Shown here: in pieces, positions 33,950 through 42,420 of the stretch | Layout: each line of letters begins with the position of its first letter | Position numbering within the stretch: the stretch's first letter is position 1 | Assembly (NCBI GenBank): GCA_030149525.1 | Contig: JASBRJ010000391.1 | Span: forward strand, 1-64,000 | Reading direction: 5' to 3' | DNA from: a bacterium | Lineage (GTDB): Bacteria > Vulcanimicrobiota > Xenobia > Xenobiales > JADMJV01 | DNA: 64,000 nt | Notes under the pieces: generated by a model | Databases searched by the model: none | The model's input: the letters and a program-made list of their open reading frames with translations, nothing else | Told to the model about the DNA's origin: nothing | Made by a program: the position numbers and the translations under genes

Positions 33950-35974
33950 CTATTCGCTCGGTTCGTCCTGGTGCATCCATTTGACCAGGAAGAAGCTCAA
34001 GCCGAAACAGATCACGGCGCCCACCAGAGAGGCGATGCAGATCTTGTAGTACACATCGGAGTAGATGTGCAGCGTTTCCGTGGGAACAGGAATGCTGCTT
34101 TCATCCCCACCGTGAGAGACGCCCGTAAATTTCGCGATCACTGAGGAGAGGAAGTTACTGAAAGCCAGAGCGAGAAACCACGAACCCATCACCGTGGAGA
34201 CGATCTCTTTGGGGGAGAGCTTAGTGACCATGGAGAGGCCCACCGGTGATATACAAAGCTCACCTGTTGTATGGAGGAGATACCCCAACACCAACCATAC
34301 CACCCACACCATGCCTTGCTCATTAGCCTGCTGGGCACCCAGGTAGAATGCGCCGAAGCCGAGACCGAGTTGGGCCAGGCCCATGGAGAACTTTACCGGA
34401 ATGTTGGGCTCTTTGTTGTGCTTGGCTAAAAAGGTCCAGAGCGAGGAGAACAGGAGACCGAAGATGATGATGAAGGTCGGATTAAGGGCCTGGAAGAGGG
34501 AGGCGGGGGTTTCTGAGCCACCGATCTGCATATTCACGTGGCTTTTGTCCACCAGCATCTTCACTTCACCTTTTTGGAAAAGTTCGATGTGAGCTGCGTC
34601 CAGTTCACCCAGTTGTGGTATCTCCACACCCACCAGTTGATCATTGATCACGGCCACCAGACTTTTGCCCACATCGCCGCTTTCGATGGTGTAGCTCTCG
34701 TCTTCCTTGCCTTTCTCACTCTTGAGGATGGTCTTTCCCACATGACTTTCGTTCACGTTGAGAAGAAATTTCCCGGAGCGAACGGCGTCGAGTTCGTCGA
34801 TGGTGAGAACGTCGAAGCCGGGGATCTCAAAGCCGAGTTGACCCTGATTGAGCTTGATCGTGATCTCCTGGCCGACGTCGGCATCCGTGAGGATCCGTTC
34901 TTCTGCCACCCGGTCTACATTGCGATCGGTGAAGTTGGTCACCGAGGAACCGGCTTGCTCGAAGAACGCCCAAAAGAGCATGGAGAAAAACATTAAGATG
35001 AGAACCACCATGAGTCGTTCTCGCTCGATTTTGGGTCGCGTGGCGATCTGGTAGATGAGCCAACCCAGGGCGACGACGCCGAATGCGGTGAGCACGTATC
35101 CGGCCAGAGCGTCTCGGCGAAGCAGAAAGGCTATGGCCGGGACGGCAAGAGCCGTGCAAAAATAGACGGGGAGGATAGCCGACTTGCCTAGAGAGCGGGC
35201 TTCCTCGGTCTGTCGACCGGCCCAGTCCGGAAGCCCCCCGCGACTCAGGGCCGCCACGGCGACCCCTGCCGCCACCACCATCGCCACAGCGATGAAGGCG
35301 TTGAGGTACCAGAAAATTCCCGATTCGGAGACGGCCAGTAACCCACCCGAGGCGGTGAGGGCGCCGGCGGATATGGTCACCATATTGACCTGGCGTGGAG
35401 CGATGAAGATCATCAGGCCCAAGATCATGCCGATGGTCGCCAGTCCGAAGCCGTAGTGCCAGCCGTAGCGTTCGCCGATGTATCCACAGATCAAAGGAGA
35501 CATGGCCGCACCCAAGTTGATGCCCATGTAAAAGAGCGTAAATCCGGCGTCGCGTCGTTCACTTCCTGGAGGATAGAGTGAACCGACCATGGTGGAAATG
35601 TTCGGTTTAAAGAATCCGTTGCCGACCACCAGGAGCGCTAGGGCCACGTAGAATGGAGTTGAGCTTTCGACTCCCATCAGAAGGTGTCCGGCGGCCATTA
35701 GGGCGCCGCCGAGAATGACCGCGTGCCGCTGGCCGAGAAGTTTGTCGGCTACAATTCCCCCGATAAAGGGTGTTGCGTAGACGAGTGCTGTGTAAGCACC
35801 GTAAACGCCGTAGGCTTGACCATCGTTTAGTCCCAGAAAACCCTTGATCATGTAAAAGACCAAGAGACTCCTCATACCGTAGTAGGAGAATCGCTCCCAC
35901 ATCTCGGCAAAAAAGAGTGTGAAGAGACCCACTGGATGACCGAAGAGTGTTTCCTCTTGGCCCCGTTGACTCAT
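33950..35974 (-). CDS. POT/PTR-family proton-coupled peptide transporter with large insertion
   Basis: 674 residues; usual POT proteins are about 450-520. The N-terminal signature FAEMWERFSYYGMRSLLVFYM (about 20-40) with the ExxER motif and the segment GKPNIST-like FKPNISTMVGSLY identify the family, which imports di- and tripeptides with protons. A hydrophilic insertion of about 140 residues (about 345-485) follows the NFTDRNVDRV segment and contains two similar halves (FEIPGFDVLTIDELDA and VEIPQLGELDAAHIEL, each ending in SHV). Membrane segments resume at ALNPTFIIIFG. Single gene with a 260-base leader. Confidence 0.9.
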   Translation of the reverse strand: MSQRGQEETLFGHPVGLFTLFFAEMWERFSYYGMRSLLVFYMIKGFLGLNDGQAYGVYGAYTALVYATPFIGGIVADKLLGQRHAVILGGALMAAGHLLMGVESSTPFYVALALLVVGNGFFKPNISTMVGSLYPPGSERRDAGFTLFYMGINLGAAMSPLICGYIGERYGWHYGFGLATIGMILGLMIFIAPRQVNMVTISAGALTASGGLLAVSESGIFWYLNAFIAVAMVVAAGVAVAALSRGGLPDWAGRQTEEARSLGKSAILPVYFCTALAVPAIAFLLRRDALAGYVLTAFGVVALGWLIYQIATRPKIERERLMVVLILMFFSMLFWAFFEQAGSSVTNFTDRNVDRVAEERILTDADVGQEITIKLNQGQLGFEIPGFDVLTIDELDAVRSGKFLLNVNESHVGKTILKSEKGKEDESYTIESGDVGKSLVAVINDQLVGVEIPQLGELDAAHIELFQKGEVKMLVDKSHVNMQIGGSETPASLFQALNPTFIIIFGLLFSSLWTFLAKHNKEPNIPVKFSMGLAQLGLGFGAFYLGAQQANEQGMVWVVWLVLGYLLHTTGELCISPVGLSMVTKLSPKEIVSTVMGSWFLALAFSNFLSSVIAKFTGVSHGGDESSIPVPTETLHIYSDVYYKICIASLVGAVICFGLSFFLVKWMHQDEPSE

Positions 35975-36046
35975 ATATTTCCTCCAATTATTTGCGTAAG
36001 ACAGAACCTACCGGGCGGCTCACCGCACAGTCGGGTAACAGTTCTC

Positions 36047-36074
36047 GGGGCTCTTCGTTTCGAACGAAGGCCCC
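36047..36074. promoter_or_regulatory. Strong hairpin in the 260-base gap upstream of the POT gene
   Basis: GGGGC (36047-36051), a bulged T, CTTCGTT, loop TCG, AACGAAG, GCCCC (36070-36074): a 12-base-pair stem with one bulge. It lies about 70 bases before the POT start codon on the minus strand, and a T-run lies beyond it on the plus strand. It could be a leader structure or a terminator. Confidence 0.45.
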
Positions 36075-36234
36075 AAATCGCACTTTTTTAATACATTTTT
36101 CGAGAAGTGTCTAATCCGGGTGCTCCCTCTGTCTTGCTTGAGAACTGAGGAGGCACCGGAGAAGAGATTAAACCGTGACCCGAGAGAGAATGGGAAGGGA
36201 ATGTTAAAATTGGGAGAAATTCCCTCGATGACTT

Positions 36235-37785
36235 ATGACGGCTGTTTCCACATTCCCGTCTCCTCGTGAGATCGCGAGTCTTCTGGCTCGTAGTCCTGAG
36301 CCGTCTCGGCCGGCACTCGACCTCAAATCGTTGGAGACCTACTACGCCGACTGGCCCTACCCCAAGAGCCTAGATTACTGGGAAGGGTTCATTTATGCCG
36401 ATCTCTGTGAGCAGGCCGGTTGGGGATTCTTCAAGCACGAGGAGTATTCTGCCGCATTAGAGGCCTGGAGTCACTGTCCGTGGCCGTCGGCAAATCAGGG
36501 AGAGAAACAGGCCATAGCCCAGATCCTTCAGACCGCCTACGAAGAGCAAACCTTGATTCTCGCTCCTCCGGTGGGCGATCTGCTCTCTCATGACCGAGTG
36601 CCTTTGGGAGCCGTCTTGGCCACCTTAGACGATCCTGTCGCAACCTTGGGGAGAGCATCCTCGGGAGTCGGATATGTGGTGGAGTCCCGCCTGGTCCGAC
36701 CCGAGGGCATCCATCACCTGCGCTTCGAGTTCAGTGAGGAGGCCCTGTTCTATATCTCCTTTTTGCCTGCCGAGGTGCATCACAAGCTGATGATAGCCCG
36801 CACTCACTACCAGATGGGGGACCTGGAAGAAGCTGGAAGTTGGCTCTTGAGGGCAGCTTTTCACGCTGCTAACTCGGGGCTCAAGCCGGAGGCCTACTCT
36901 TTTCTCGAAAAAGCTTTGCAGATGAACCCCCACAGCGAACCTGTTCAAAAATCGCTCACAAATATGCAGGTTCAGGGGGTTGGGCCCACTCTGTTTTCCC
37001 GTGTGCTGGTGGAAAGAACTCTGTTTCAGCCCGATCCGGTGAAGCGGTGTGAGATTCGTCCGGAACAGCCACCTGAGCCGGAGCCGACCTGGCTTGAATA
37101 CGATTGGAAATCCGCGCTGGGTTATCCGATTCGAGCCTCCGAGACTCATGGTAAGATCGTCAGCCTGGGTACCATGCCGTTGGAGAAAGCTCGTGAGATA
37201 TCTTTCATGTTGGCCGACGACGGTGAGGCCTGGCCCCTTCTTTTTCCATCGTCTTGGAAGTGCCCCCAGAGCCTCGACCTTGACCGGGCCGAAAAGAGCC
37301 TATCAAGGGTAAGAGCCATGGGTCTGGAAAAGCTGGGGCTGTGGAAATTGGACTATCGGCCGGTTCTAAACGAGATGTTGGAGAGTTGGCCCGAGCCAAA
37401 CGAAATGATCGGTGGTCCGGAGGTTCTCGATTTCGCTCTTCCCAACGAGGTCCAATTGCTGGTTTTCGGTTGCGCTGAGTTGTGGCAAATTCCCACTTTA
37501 CTGCCTCTCGATGTTCCCGAGTTGGAGACGGTGGAGGTTCTGGCCGCCTGGTGGAGGCGCCTGAACAGGAACTGGGGGGCTAGACCTTTTCTAGTGGCGG
37601 AAGACGTGATCTGGTTCTTCCTCTACGAAGTGCCGGAGGAGGAGCGTCAAGAACTCTTCCTGGCCGACTTGATGACTTTTTCAAGCGATGTGGCCGAGTG
37701 TTTCGAGCCCTCCATGATTCGGTCTGCGGGACCGGGCAAGCCTTACTTGTTTCCTCTCCCTCTTCAGTTGACTCTCAGATCTTAG
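36235..37785 (+). CDS. Unknown protein with TPR-like helical region
   Basis: 516 residues from ATG 36235. The middle (about 180-245) has TPR-like helix pairs (HYQMGDLEEAGSWLLRAAFHA, KPEAYSFLEKALQMNP). Both ends are unassigned; no signal peptide or membrane segment. The N-terminal part also has the 'YADLCEQAGWGFFKHEEYSA' helix pattern. Probably a cytoplasmic scaffold. The stop is 26 bases from the stop of the convergent gene at 37811. Confidence 0.75.
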   Translation: MTAVSTFPSPREIASLLARSPEPSRPALDLKSLETYYADWPYPKSLDYWEGFIYADLCEQAGWGFFKHEEYSAALEAWSHCPWPSANQGEKQAIAQILQTAYEEQTLILAPPVGDLLSHDRVPLGAVLATLDDPVATLGRASSGVGYVVESRLVRPEGIHHLRFEFSEEALFYISFLPAEVHHKLMIARTHYQMGDLEEAGSWLLRAAFHAANSGLKPEAYSFLEKALQMNPHSEPVQKSLTNMQVQGVGPTLFSRVLVERTLFQPDPVKRCEIRPEQPPEPEPTWLEYDWKSALGYPIRASETHGKIVSLGTMPLEKAREISFMLADDGEAWPLLFPSSWKCPQSLDLDRAEKSLSRVRAMGLEKLGLWKLDYRPVLNEMLESWPEPNEMIGGPEVLDFALPNEVQLLVFGCAELWQIPTLLPLDVPELETVEVLAAWWRRLNRNWGARPFLVAEDVIWFFLYEVPEEERQELFLADLMTFSSDVAECFEPSMIRSAGPGKPYLFPLPLQLTLRS

Positions 37786-37810
37786 AGGCGCTCCCACAGG
37801 AGAGCGCTCA

Positions 37811-38410
37811 CTAAGGTCGGGGCTCGGCTTCCAACGGCAGGGTGATTTGAAAGAACTCCACTTTCTCGTTGCGCACACCGGCGTGCCAACCCCGTTTCCA
37901 ATTGTGGAGAATATAGCCGTCGGCAGTTGTGACCTTTTCGCTCTCCGAGCCCATCTGCTGGAGCACGTCACTCACGTCGCTTCCGGCTCCTACGCCGCCG
38001 CGAGTCTTGAAAAGTGGCGAGCGAACGGTCACGGAGACGATTTTGTCCTTTTCCGAGTAGATGACGATTCCTAACTCTTCATACAGATGCATGAGTCCGT
38101 TGTCGTGAGGTCGCAGGATGCCTTTGCCCAGGAGTTCATTCAACTGACCGGTGGAGAGACCGAGGGTGAGAGCCCCCACGCGTACTCCAGGGACTATGAG
38201 AGTATCTTTAGCGCTACTCTCAGTTTGGATCGGTTCCATCTCCGGAGTCGGCGGAGAGCGGTAAACCTCGGAGACGGTGGCCAACAGAAAAAGCACCAAT
38301 GAGGCGATGAGAATGAATCTGACGGCAAGACTCACCGGGGGTTTCTGTTGGCTCTGCTCAGACACTGTCTCAATATTCGCAGGTTGGAATCGAGCTCCTG
38401 GATCTCGCAT
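37811..38410 (-). CDS. Single-pass membrane protein of unknown function
   Basis: 199 residues with one hydrophobic segment near 29-46 and an extracytoplasmic C-terminal domain of about 140 residues containing a GVRVGALTLGLSTGQL stretch repeated in spirit by VGAGSDVSDVLQQMG. This pattern of 'G-x-LxLG-x-S-x-x-ELL' is seen in proteins with small repeated beta-alpha units, but no family is identified. Confidence 0.7.
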   Translation of the reverse strand: MRDPGARFQPANIETVSEQSQQKPPVSLAVRFILIASLVLFLLATVSEVYRSPPTPEMEPIQTESSAKDTLIVPGVRVGALTLGLSTGQLNELLGKGILRPHDNGLMHLYEELGIVIYSEKDKIVSVTVRSPLFKTRGGVGAGSDVSDVLQQMGSESEKVTTADGYILHNWKRGWHAGVRNEKVEFFQITLPLEAEPRP

Positions 38411-38501
38411 GCGGTCGCTTCATTCCAAGGCCTGCCTTCTTGGAAGTATACTGGTAAACCAAAACTAGTCCGAAAAGTTACAAATAGACCATTTGTCACC
38501 C

Positions 38502-38530
38502 TTGTGTTCCTGGCCGATCCCGCCTACAAT
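38502..38530 (+). promoter_or_regulatory. Sigma-70-like promoter for the 38655-42420 operon
   Basis: TTGTGT (38502-38507), 17-base spacer, TACAAT (38525-38530), four and five matches to consensus. It is followed by GGGAC-TTCG-GTCCC (38537-38550), a stable UUCG hairpin that would sit at the very 5' end of the transcript. A second weaker candidate, TATACT at 38616-38621, is nearer the gene. Confidence 0.45.
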
Positions 38531-38654
38531 GACCAAGGGACTTCGGTCCCCACCTCGGCGGATACCCCTCCCCCCCAATCCCGCCGGGGTTCTTTTGTTT
38601 TGGGGAACCTTGCGTTATACTCTTCAGGCAAAAGCCTATCCCTAGCGAGGTGTC

Positions 38655-39239
38655 ATGACTCATAAACAAGTTTTTCATAATGAAGGAAGATTTCGAAAAG
38701 GCGCGCTTCTTCTCTTTTTTGTAGCCGCCCTCAGCGCAGGTTCCACCTGGGCTCTCTACTTTGGAATCAAGGTCCCGCTTCTCTACACAACGTCTTTGGC
38801 TGTCCCGGTTGTGACCGATATCGCTCTGCAAACCTTTTTTGCCGGTTGGATCTTCATGGAGAAGGTCAGATATTATTGGTTTCTCTTCTCCATGGCGCTG
38901 GCCGCCGTTCTGGGCGCCATAGCCCTTCTGTGCGCAACCATCTCTCTCTCCGGTCATGCGTTTCGCAGCTCGTTTGCCGGTCGAAGTTTAAGCAAGATCT
39001 TCTCCGCTTTCGGAATGGCCCAGCTCATGAGCGCCCGTGCCCTCTCAGCCTTCGGCCTTCTGTTCTATCTCCTCGACGGAGTCTTCTCCGTAGCGCTCGT
39101 TCTGGCGTCACCCCAAACGTTTACGCCCTACTACTTCTTTTTGATGGGTAATCTGTTGTTGCATCTGGTGGTTCTAACCTACTTAGGGTATTCTTTCAGC
39201 GCCAGAGTGGGTCGTAGAAAAGATGGAGACGCAATCTAA
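38655..39239 (+). CDS. Multi-pass membrane protein, first gene of HTTM operon
   Basis: 194 residues, ATG with GAGGTG upstream. Four to five hydrophobic segments (about 15-38, 42-65, 75-104, 126-150, 155-180). No family recognised. Its last 17 bases overlap the start of the HTTM gene, so the two are probably translationally coupled. Confidence 0.75.
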   Translation: MTHKQVFHNEGRFRKGALLLFFVAALSAGSTWALYFGIKVPLLYTTSLAVPVVTDIALQTFFAGWIFMEKVRYYWFLFSMALAAVLGAIALLCATISLSGHAFRSSFAGRSLSKIFSAFGMAQLMSARALSAFGLLFYLLDGVFSVALVLASPQTFTPYYFFLMGNLLLHLVVLTYLGYSFSARVGRRKDGDAI

Positions 39240-40701
39240 AGCTTCAGAAAGTTTTCTGCAACGAATGTCACGGCCGGTCAGCGCACCGGTCGTCGATCTT
39301 TTTAGGATTCTTTGCGGTGCGCTCTTTGTCGTCTATTTCATCCGACTTTTTCTAGAGTATCCGCTTTATACATCAGAGTCCGGACTGCTCGATCATGAGC
39401 TGCACCGGCAGCTCTTTTGGTTCACGAAGTTCACACTTTTCTATCCCGGTTCCCCCGCCTGGTATAAGATAGGCCTTTTGGTGACCGGTTTCGTGGGAGC
39501 TCTATGCATCGTTGCGGGGATTCGGCCGAAGCTCGCCTGTATCGTCACCTGGGTGGTGGTGGTGTCGGTTCATCGTTGGAACTTCGCCGTCATCAATGTG
39601 GATGACTCGTCCATCACTCTTCTTTTGTGGTGGTTGATACTTCTCCCCATCGGTCACACTCTCACCTGGAGAACCGTCAGAGGGCTCAGCGATTGGAAAA
39701 AAGAGTGCCGAAGCGTGGTGGACGGTTTCTTTGTGAGGGCCTTCTTCGCCAACCTGTTCATCTACTACCTCACGGCGGGTCTGACCAAGTTGGGGTCCGG
39801 GTTGTGGAGAGAAGGTTTGGCGCTGTTTGTGATTCTCAATCTTCCTTTGGCTCGAACGCAAGGCATGTGGTCGCCTGAGGAGCTACCCTTTCTCTGGGTG
39901 GGGAACCATTTCACCATGGTGGCCGAGCCACTCTTTCCGTTTATGGTGTTGCTGCCTAAACATCATAAACTGAAGTATTTCGGGGGCGTTTCGCTTTTCG
40001 TCTTTCATCTAGCCATTCCCATCACTATCGGGGTGCCCTATGCCAATTTTGCTCTCATACTGGCACTCGTTCTCATCTTTCACGAAGAATTGGGCGACTG
40101 GTTTCAGGGGAAAGCGGGTGAGTATGAACTTCGCAAGATAGAGTGGTCTGCCCCACGTGGTACCCGGACCCTCGCCGTGTCCTATCTCATCATTCTCTTT
40201 CTCGCTATGCAGAAGAATGTTCCGGTGCTGGGTAAGGTGTGGGAAGCGGGAATGGGAGTTCTCTATCTCGGGGGAGTTGCCCAGGAATATCACCTTTTTG
40301 ACTGGATCGATCGGTTCAACTGGTCTATCCACCATGAGGTGGTTGTCACTAACGGAGAGGAAGAGACCGAGGTCGTCTCCACGGAACTTTTTCCAGCCTC
40401 GGTGCGCGGGTTTATCGTCCAATCCTATCTTCTTCCCATGCGATGGATGAGGGTCCCCAGGCCGCTCACGGGAGAGATGAGGAACTCCGTTTTGAGAAGG
40501 TCGGCTCAACGTTTCGTAGAGACACACCCCCAGTTGGTGAAGGAGGGAACGACGGTGACCGTACGATCTCGAGTGGGTCGCTTGGACCGCCAGGATATGA
40601 CGGGGGAGCAGTTGTGGGAGACGCAGCTCATGACGTTTTCCGTCTCCCAAGGACAAGTGGTTTTCTCCTACCCTCGCATGCCGGAAGGGAAGTCCTCATG
40701 A
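39223..40701 (+). CDS. HTTM-domain membrane protein (vitamin-K carboxylase-like fold)
   Basis: 492 residues. Begins RPVSAPVVDLFRILCGALFVVYF and continues with several hydrophobic segments, the arginine-rich loop after the third one and a His-rich HRWNFAVINVDDSS segment typical of HTTM proteins, relatives of the gamma-glutamyl carboxylase membrane domain. A soluble C-terminal domain of about 120 residues is present. HTTM proteins are of unknown activity outside the carboxylase. The stop overlaps the next start as ATGA. Confidence 0.85.
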   Translation: METQSKASESFLQRMSRPVSAPVVDLFRILCGALFVVYFIRLFLEYPLYTSESGLLDHELHRQLFWFTKFTLFYPGSPAWYKIGLLVTGFVGALCIVAGIRPKLACIVTWVVVVSVHRWNFAVINVDDSSITLLLWWLILLPIGHTLTWRTVRGLSDWKKECRSVVDGFFVRAFFANLFIYYLTAGLTKLGSGLWREGLALFVILNLPLARTQGMWSPEELPFLWVGNHFTMVAEPLFPFMVLLPKHHKLKYFGGVSLFVFHLAIPITIGVPYANFALILALVLIFHEELGDWFQGKAGEYELRKIEWSAPRGTRTLAVSYLIILFLAMQKNVPVLGKVWEAGMGVLYLGGVAQEYHLFDWIDRFNWSIHHEVVVTNGEEETEVVSTELFPASVRGFIVQSYLLPMRWMRVPRPLTGEMRNSVLRRSAQRFVETHPQLVKEGTTVTVRSRVGRLDRQDMTGEQLWETQLMTFSVSQGQVVFSYPRMPEGKSS

Positions 40702-41444
40702 GAGACTATCTTGTCTTTGTTTACCTACTGGTGATTCTTATTCAAGTGCCTTTTTATTACCAAAGCGGACGAGACCCCATTCTTTTCGACAGCAAGAGCG
40801 GGGAGGCCGAGAAGAAACTGCAGGATCCGGTTTTGCTGGAAGCCGACCTGGAGCAGGTTCAGGACTTGCTGGATAGCTCTCAAGAGATTCTTTCCGCATC
40901 GGAGGATGAGACCAGCCGTTTAGGCCGGGTAGAGATGAACCGAGCGGTTCTGGCCTGGAAGCGAGGAAAGCCTCAGCAGGCCCATGAGCTTATGGTGCGA
41001 TCCCAGGAGATTTTTCGGGAGAAGCACGGTCCGGATTCCTTTCATGTCGCAGCCCTAGACCTGCGGATCGGAGAACTGCTTCTGCTGAGCAATCGTTTCC
41101 AGGAGGCTCTGGTGCACTTCCGTCGAGGCTGGCAGACGGTGGCGGACTACCTGGGTGAGCGGAGTCCCTTCGCCGTTCGAATGCGATTTCGACAGGTGAC
41201 CTGTTTGGTCTCATTAGGACAGCTCGACGAGGCGGCTCGCCTTTGTAGAGAGGGTGCCACCGATCTTGTTCGAGTGGCTTACAAACAGGATTCGGATTTT
41301 CTGAACCGGACAGGTGGCAATCTGGAGCTGTTGTCGGCCAAAGGGCTCTTTAAACGACCTCCCGACGGTCATGAAAATTGGCGCAACTACCTCTCCGGTC
41401 TCGGTCCGCAGCCGGGAGAGTCAGCCGATATGTCCGATGAGTGA
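40698..41444 (+). CDS. Anchored TPR protein
   Basis: 248 residues from ATG 40698, chosen for the ATGA overlap with the HTTM stop and because it begins with a membrane/signal segment (LVFVYLLVILIQVPFYY). It then has about five TPR-like helix pairs (QEALVHFRRGWQTVADYLG is one). An in-frame extension upstream over the HTTM gene is not a gene. Probably a scaffold for the operon products. Confidence 0.8.
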   Translation: MRDYLVFVYLLVILIQVPFYYQSGRDPILFDSKSGEAEKKLQDPVLLEADLEQVQDLLDSSQEILSASEDETSRLGRVEMNRAVLAWKRGKPQQAHELMVRSQEIFREKHGPDSFHVAALDLRIGELLLLSNRFQEALVHFRRGWQTVADYLGERSPFAVRMRFRQVTCLVSLGQLDEAARLCREGATDLVRVAYKQDSDFLNRTGGNLELLSAKGLFKRPPDGHENWRNYLSGLGPQPGESADMSDE

Positions 41445-42420
41445 TGGCAACTTCCAATGTCTGGGAATCCTGCAGACCTTACGAGACTTCCATCTTCCGT
41501 CGGTTCCCTATCTTCAGATTCTGATCGCTCGGGTGGGTCTCGGCCTGGACTATTCGCGCCCCCATCGCCGAACCACGATATCCATCGATGGTTTGGACAA
41601 GCTAGAGGGCGACGAACCCATGATGATAGCCATGAATCATACCGACAGATTCAACTATATGCCGTTCATGAAAGAGTTGGATCGTGGCGGTTTCTGCCCC
41701 CTGGCGCCATGGGTGAAGGGCAAGTATTACCAGAGTCCGTGGCTCGGCCGCTGGCTCAATTGGTGTGCCTGTATCCCGATTCCCAGTCGCGGATTCCTCC
41801 TCACTCTGGACTGGGTTCATCGCATGGCTCGAAAACCTGCCGTGGAGGAGTATCGTCAGTTGCGACTCCTGGGCGACGGAGAGTGGAGTGGTGGGTCTTT
41901 AGAACCTGCTGTACAGGAATACCTGAAGAAGGCTCCAGGCCACGGACCGCAAGGTTTCGCCACGGCCTTTCAATCTCATTTTGAGGGTTTTTCGGGCCAG
42001 GTCGTTCGCATCAACACCGAGGCCATGCAGCGAGGTTATAGACCTTTGGTGTTCCCCCAGGGAACGCGCAGCAGGATGCTGACCAGGGGTTTCTCCGGGG
42101 TGGTTCAGATGGCGCTGCATACCGGAGTGCGAATCGTTCCCGTGGGTGTCTCCGGCTCGAACCGCCTCTATCCCGGTAACAACCCGTTCTCCTTGGGCGG
42201 GCATGTTCACTACAGTGTGGGAGAGCCTTTCGACCCCCGTGAGGAGGGCGCCCCAACGGATTTTTTTCCTTTGACTATCAGCGCCTCAAGGGCCCACGGT
42301 CAGGAGTTCGAGAGGCTCACCGGCAAGCTCATGGAGCGCATCAACTGTCTTCTTCCGCCCGAATATCAATACGCGACCGATGACTCTTCGCGTCAGCTTG
42401 GAGCCGATCGGTTCTTGTGA
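41437..42420 (+). CDS. PlsC-like phospholipid/glycerolipid acyltransferase
   Basis: 327 residues from ATG 41437, overlapping the previous stop by 8 bases. Acyltransferase block I appears as MNHTDRFNYMPF (H68; the usual HxxxxD acid is Asn73, as in some subfamilies) and block III as FPQGTRSR (near 210). It likely adds an acyl group to a lipid or a lipid-linked precursor. Last gene of the HTTM operon; stop adjacent to that of the convergent kinase gene at 42421. Confidence 0.85.
   Translation: MSDGNFQCLGILQTLRDFHLPSVPYLQILIARVGLGLDYSRPHRRTTISIDGLDKLEGDEPMMIAMNHTDRFNYMPFMKELDRGGFCPLAPWVKGKYYQSPWLGRWLNWCACIPIPSRGFLLTLDWVHRMARKPAVEEYRQLRLLGDGEWSGGSLEPAVQEYLKKAPGHGPQGFATAFQSHFEGFSGQVVRINTEAMQRGYRPLVFPQGTRSRMLTRGFSGVVQMALHTGVRIVPVGVSGSNRLYPGNNPFSLGGHVHYSVGEPFDPREEGAPTDFFPLTISASRAHGQEFERLTGKLMERINCLLPPEYQYATDDSSRQLGADRFL

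Noticed and set aside
38626-38640. Possible GEMM-type riboswitch at the AGGCAAAAGCCT stem
   Set aside because: Only a tiny stem-loop; the two-helix core of the cyclic-di-GMP aptamer is absent.
40443-40697. Upstream extension of the TPR gene over the HTTM gene
   Set aside because: Would overlap the HTTM gene by 258 bases; the ATG at 40698 has an ATGA overlap and a membrane segment at its start.
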